Below, one piece after another: positions 62,362 to 64,000 of a stretch of DNA of 64,000 bases. Every line of letters starts with the position of its first letter. The stretch's first letter is position 1. The notes beneath the pieces were generated by a model. It worked only from the letters and a program-made list of their open reading frames with translations. It made no database searches and had not been told where the DNA came from. The position numbers and the translations under genes were made by a program. This DNA comes from Deltaproteobacteria bacterium (GTDB taxonomy: Bacteria; Bdellovibrionota; UBA2394): contig JAFLCD010000003.1 in assembly GCA_017302715.1 (NCBI GenBank), forward strand, positions 204,990 to 268,989, given 5' to 3'.

Positions 62362-64000
62362 CTAGGACTTATTTGACCTGTACTTTTGTACGGTAGTCAG
62401 CGATCGAAGCCTAAGCACGATCAGCGTCGAGCAGAATAGGGTGATAAGAAAAGCAAAACTGCCGGTCGAATTATTATCTGTTGATCCAATCGTACAACCG
62501 AAGAAATTATTTTTCGTTCCACCGCTAACTCCGCTTCCACTTGTCGTAGTGCCGTGATCGATAAGATCAAATTGCACATACGTTGGGGCTCCGACTGGTA
62601 AATAGGAGAGGGTGTAGTTCGGGGTTGTTCCCGTAAATGTGATGGTATTAAAAGTAGAGTAGAGGCTGCTCGCGGTCAGAACAATATAAGTTCCAGCTGT
62701 GGCCAATGGATTGAGAGTGATTTCCAAAGTTCCCGATAGCGATGCATTTCCATTCACCGAAACTAAAGATGTTCCGACGGCATCGATGTCGATATGCACA
62801 ACACTTGGAGGATTGAGAGTTAAGCTTCCAAGTGTGAGAGTTCCTCCAGCTTCTGGAGAGATTGTTCCGGAGTTGACATAGACATCACCCGTCATAGTTC
62901 CAGTGCCGCTCAACTTTCCTTTTTGAGAGCTAAAGCCAGAATTTCTGCAGATGGAAACTGCCGCAGAATCAATTTGTCCGTTCACTTTGAAATTTGCATT
63001 ATTCACAGTGACGTGACCTTGATAATCAGTTGTTCCGTTGTAAGTGACGGTTCCATTTCCGCTCACAAAAACGCTAGTTCCTGTTCCGCCGAAATTAGTA
63101 TCGTCACTGAATGCGACTTGATTGCCGAGTGTTAAAAGATCGCTTACATCTTGCGCTGAAAACGTAAGAGAAGAACCCGAGCGTAAGAAAATACTATTTC
63201 CGAGTGCCGATCCATCGTTTCCATCGGTAGCGCCCGACGCGCCAGTTCCATGGTTTCCTGCTTGTGTCGTATTATTAGATGTATTGAAGTTTGTGGGAAT
63301 TCCCGAGAGTGCTTCTAAGGTGAAATTTAAATTGCTGTCGATAAAGATAGCGGCGCCGAGAGCACTTCCGCCACCACCGCCACCGCCGCCAATGCCGACT
63401 CCGACACTGCTAGCGCCATTTCCTCCAGATCCTCCGCCTAAATTTCCGGTGTCACTTCCGCCTAAAGCACTTGAACCGTCGGTAGGGCCAGCACCACCTC
63501 CGCCACCACCGCCGTTTGAGTTGCCACCTACGGCAGAAGTTGAGCCAGAATGATTTACTCCGCCAGCACCACCGCCACCGCCGAGTCCACCCGATCCACC
63601 TTTTGATTCGTAATCCGTATCGTAAGCTCCGATTCCAGCGCCGCCACCACCGCCACCGCCGTAACCACCATTGCCAGCTTCTCCATCAACTTGATTTGTC
63701 GGTGAGGTGCTGACGACTCCGGCACCACCGCCACCCGCGCCATCTCCGCCGTTACCGCCGGATGGTGTGACAGATCCACCGAACCTATGAGAAGTTCCGC
63801 GCGCTGGTGTATTGCCCGTGGCTTGAAGTCCGTCAGTGCCGTTACTTCCGCCGCCACCGCCGCCAAATAAAACACCTATCGCACCACCGCCACCGCCGCC
63901 GCCCGCACGAATTCCGCCGCCGAGTCCGCCCCCACCCGAACCAGCTACGATTGAAAGTCCGTACGCGTTTCCGTTTTGTCCTGCAGAGTCATCTGCGCCG
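62362..64000 (-). CDS. Glycine-rich surface protein, C-terminal part with Cys/TM/Arg tail (5' partial)
   Basis: The minus-strand frame ending at 62362 is open to the right edge, at least 545 codons; internal GTG codons such as 63066 are not the start. The upstream two thirds consist of many short Gly runs (GGGGGGG) separated by Ala, Asn, Ser and Thr stretches, e.g. AGGGGGLGGSGGKSEYD. The last 230 residues form beta-helix repeats like autotransporter-associated strands (LTLGSLTLNPPSVVHIDIDA, GTLEITLNPLATAGTYIVL). The tail has Cys in FFGCTIGS, a hydrophobic span and LIVLRLRSL. It is probably a large surface adhesin or filament-like protein. The start lies outside. Confidence 0.8.
   Translation of the reverse strand, partial: GADDSAGQNGNAYGLSIVAGSGGGGLGGGIRAGGGGGGGAIGVLFGGGGGGSNGTDGLQATGNTPARGTSHRFGGSVTPSGGNGGDGAGGGGAGVVSTSPTNQVDGEAGNGGYGGGGGGGAGIGAYDTDYESKGGSGGLGGGGGAGGVNHSGSTSAVGGNSNGGGGGGGAGPTDGSSALGGSDTGNLGGGSGGNGASSVGVGIGGGGGGGGSALGAAIFIDSNLNFTLEALSGIPTNFNTSNNTTQAGNHGTGASGATDGNDGSALGNSIFLRSGSSLTFSAQDVSDLLTLGNQVAFSDDTNFGGTGTSVFVSGNGTVTYNGTTDYQGHVTVNNANFKVNGQIDSAAVSICRNSGFSSQKGKLSGTGTMTGDVYVNSGTISPEAGGTLTLGSLTLNPPSVVHIDIDAVGTSLVSVNGNASLSGTLEITLNPLATAGTYIVLTASSLYSTFNTITFTGTTPNYTLSYLPVGAPTYVQFDLIDHGTTTSGSGVSGGTKNNFFGCTIGSTDNNSTGSFAFLITLFCSTLIVLRLRSLTTVQKYRSNKS

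Noticed and set aside
63340..63960. Possible satellite or CRISPR-like repeats in the right end
   Set aside because: The GCC/ACC/TCC runs are not of constant unit or spacer length; they are explained as glycine codons of a continuous minus-strand frame.

Overview
This looks like chromosomal DNA of a free-living or predatory Gram-negative bacterium of the Bdellovibrionota or a related former deltaproteobacterial group. The hints are gene content and style, not phylogeny: an EF-G with the AHIDSGKTT form of the GTPase P-loop, a zinc-finger protein with a C-terminal histone fold, outer-membrane beta-barrels of the kind seen in myxobacteria and Bdellovibrio, a flagellin, PilZ signalling, and many small exported proteins of unknown function. 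The DNA is moderately AT-rich and very compact. Convergent and divergent neighbours are often only tens of bases apart, or overlap. No prophage, transposase, CRISPR array or rRNA was seen.

Layout. 1-9700: the 3' end of metH, a sigma-70-like protein with an export signal, envelope proteins (barrels and a TPR protein), the methylmalonyl-CoA mutase large subunit, a penicillin-binding protein and a phosphodiesterase. 9700-20300: asd, a large exported protein with a Cys/TM/Arg tail, RNase J, rsmE, mltD, a tandem GAF protein, rpsD and class I aldolase. 20370-26000: flavin reductase, rimK, flagellin, a bactofilin-like membrane protein and fusA. 26100-38900: PilZ, EVE, SEC-C and release-factor-like proteins, the zinc-finger/histone-fold protein, dut, a PfkB kinase, leucyl aminopeptidase, a PIF1-like helicase and dienelactone hydrolase, plus a beheaded outer-membrane gene. 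39057-39487: tRNA-Asp followed by a hairpin-rich array that ends in a second copy of the tRNA 3' end.

39500-52600: an SDR fusion, sodC, yjdM, a YebC protein, a CBS membrane protein, hsp20, and a complete kdpABCDE potassium-uptake operon preceded by a likely KdpE box. 52700-58940: a tandem universal stress protein behind a foldable leader, a GH15 glycosidase, and an otsA-otsB-marR operon whose OtsA is fused to a membrane sensor-like module. 58934-62312: a ba3-like cytochrome oxidase operon (small subunit, subunit II with a fused cytochrome c, subunit I, SCO assembly factor). 62362-64000: the C-terminal part of a large glycine-rich surface protein.

The genes from 44 to 62 kb suggest adaptation to osmotic and oxygen stress (hsp20, Kdp, USP, trehalose synthesis, high-affinity oxidase). 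The most unusual items are the zinc-finger/histone-fold protein (30384), the exported sigma-like protein (705), the variable-hairpin array next to tRNA-Asp (39133-39487) and the membrane-anchored OtsA (55565). All functions are inferred from reading motifs; no database search was possible.
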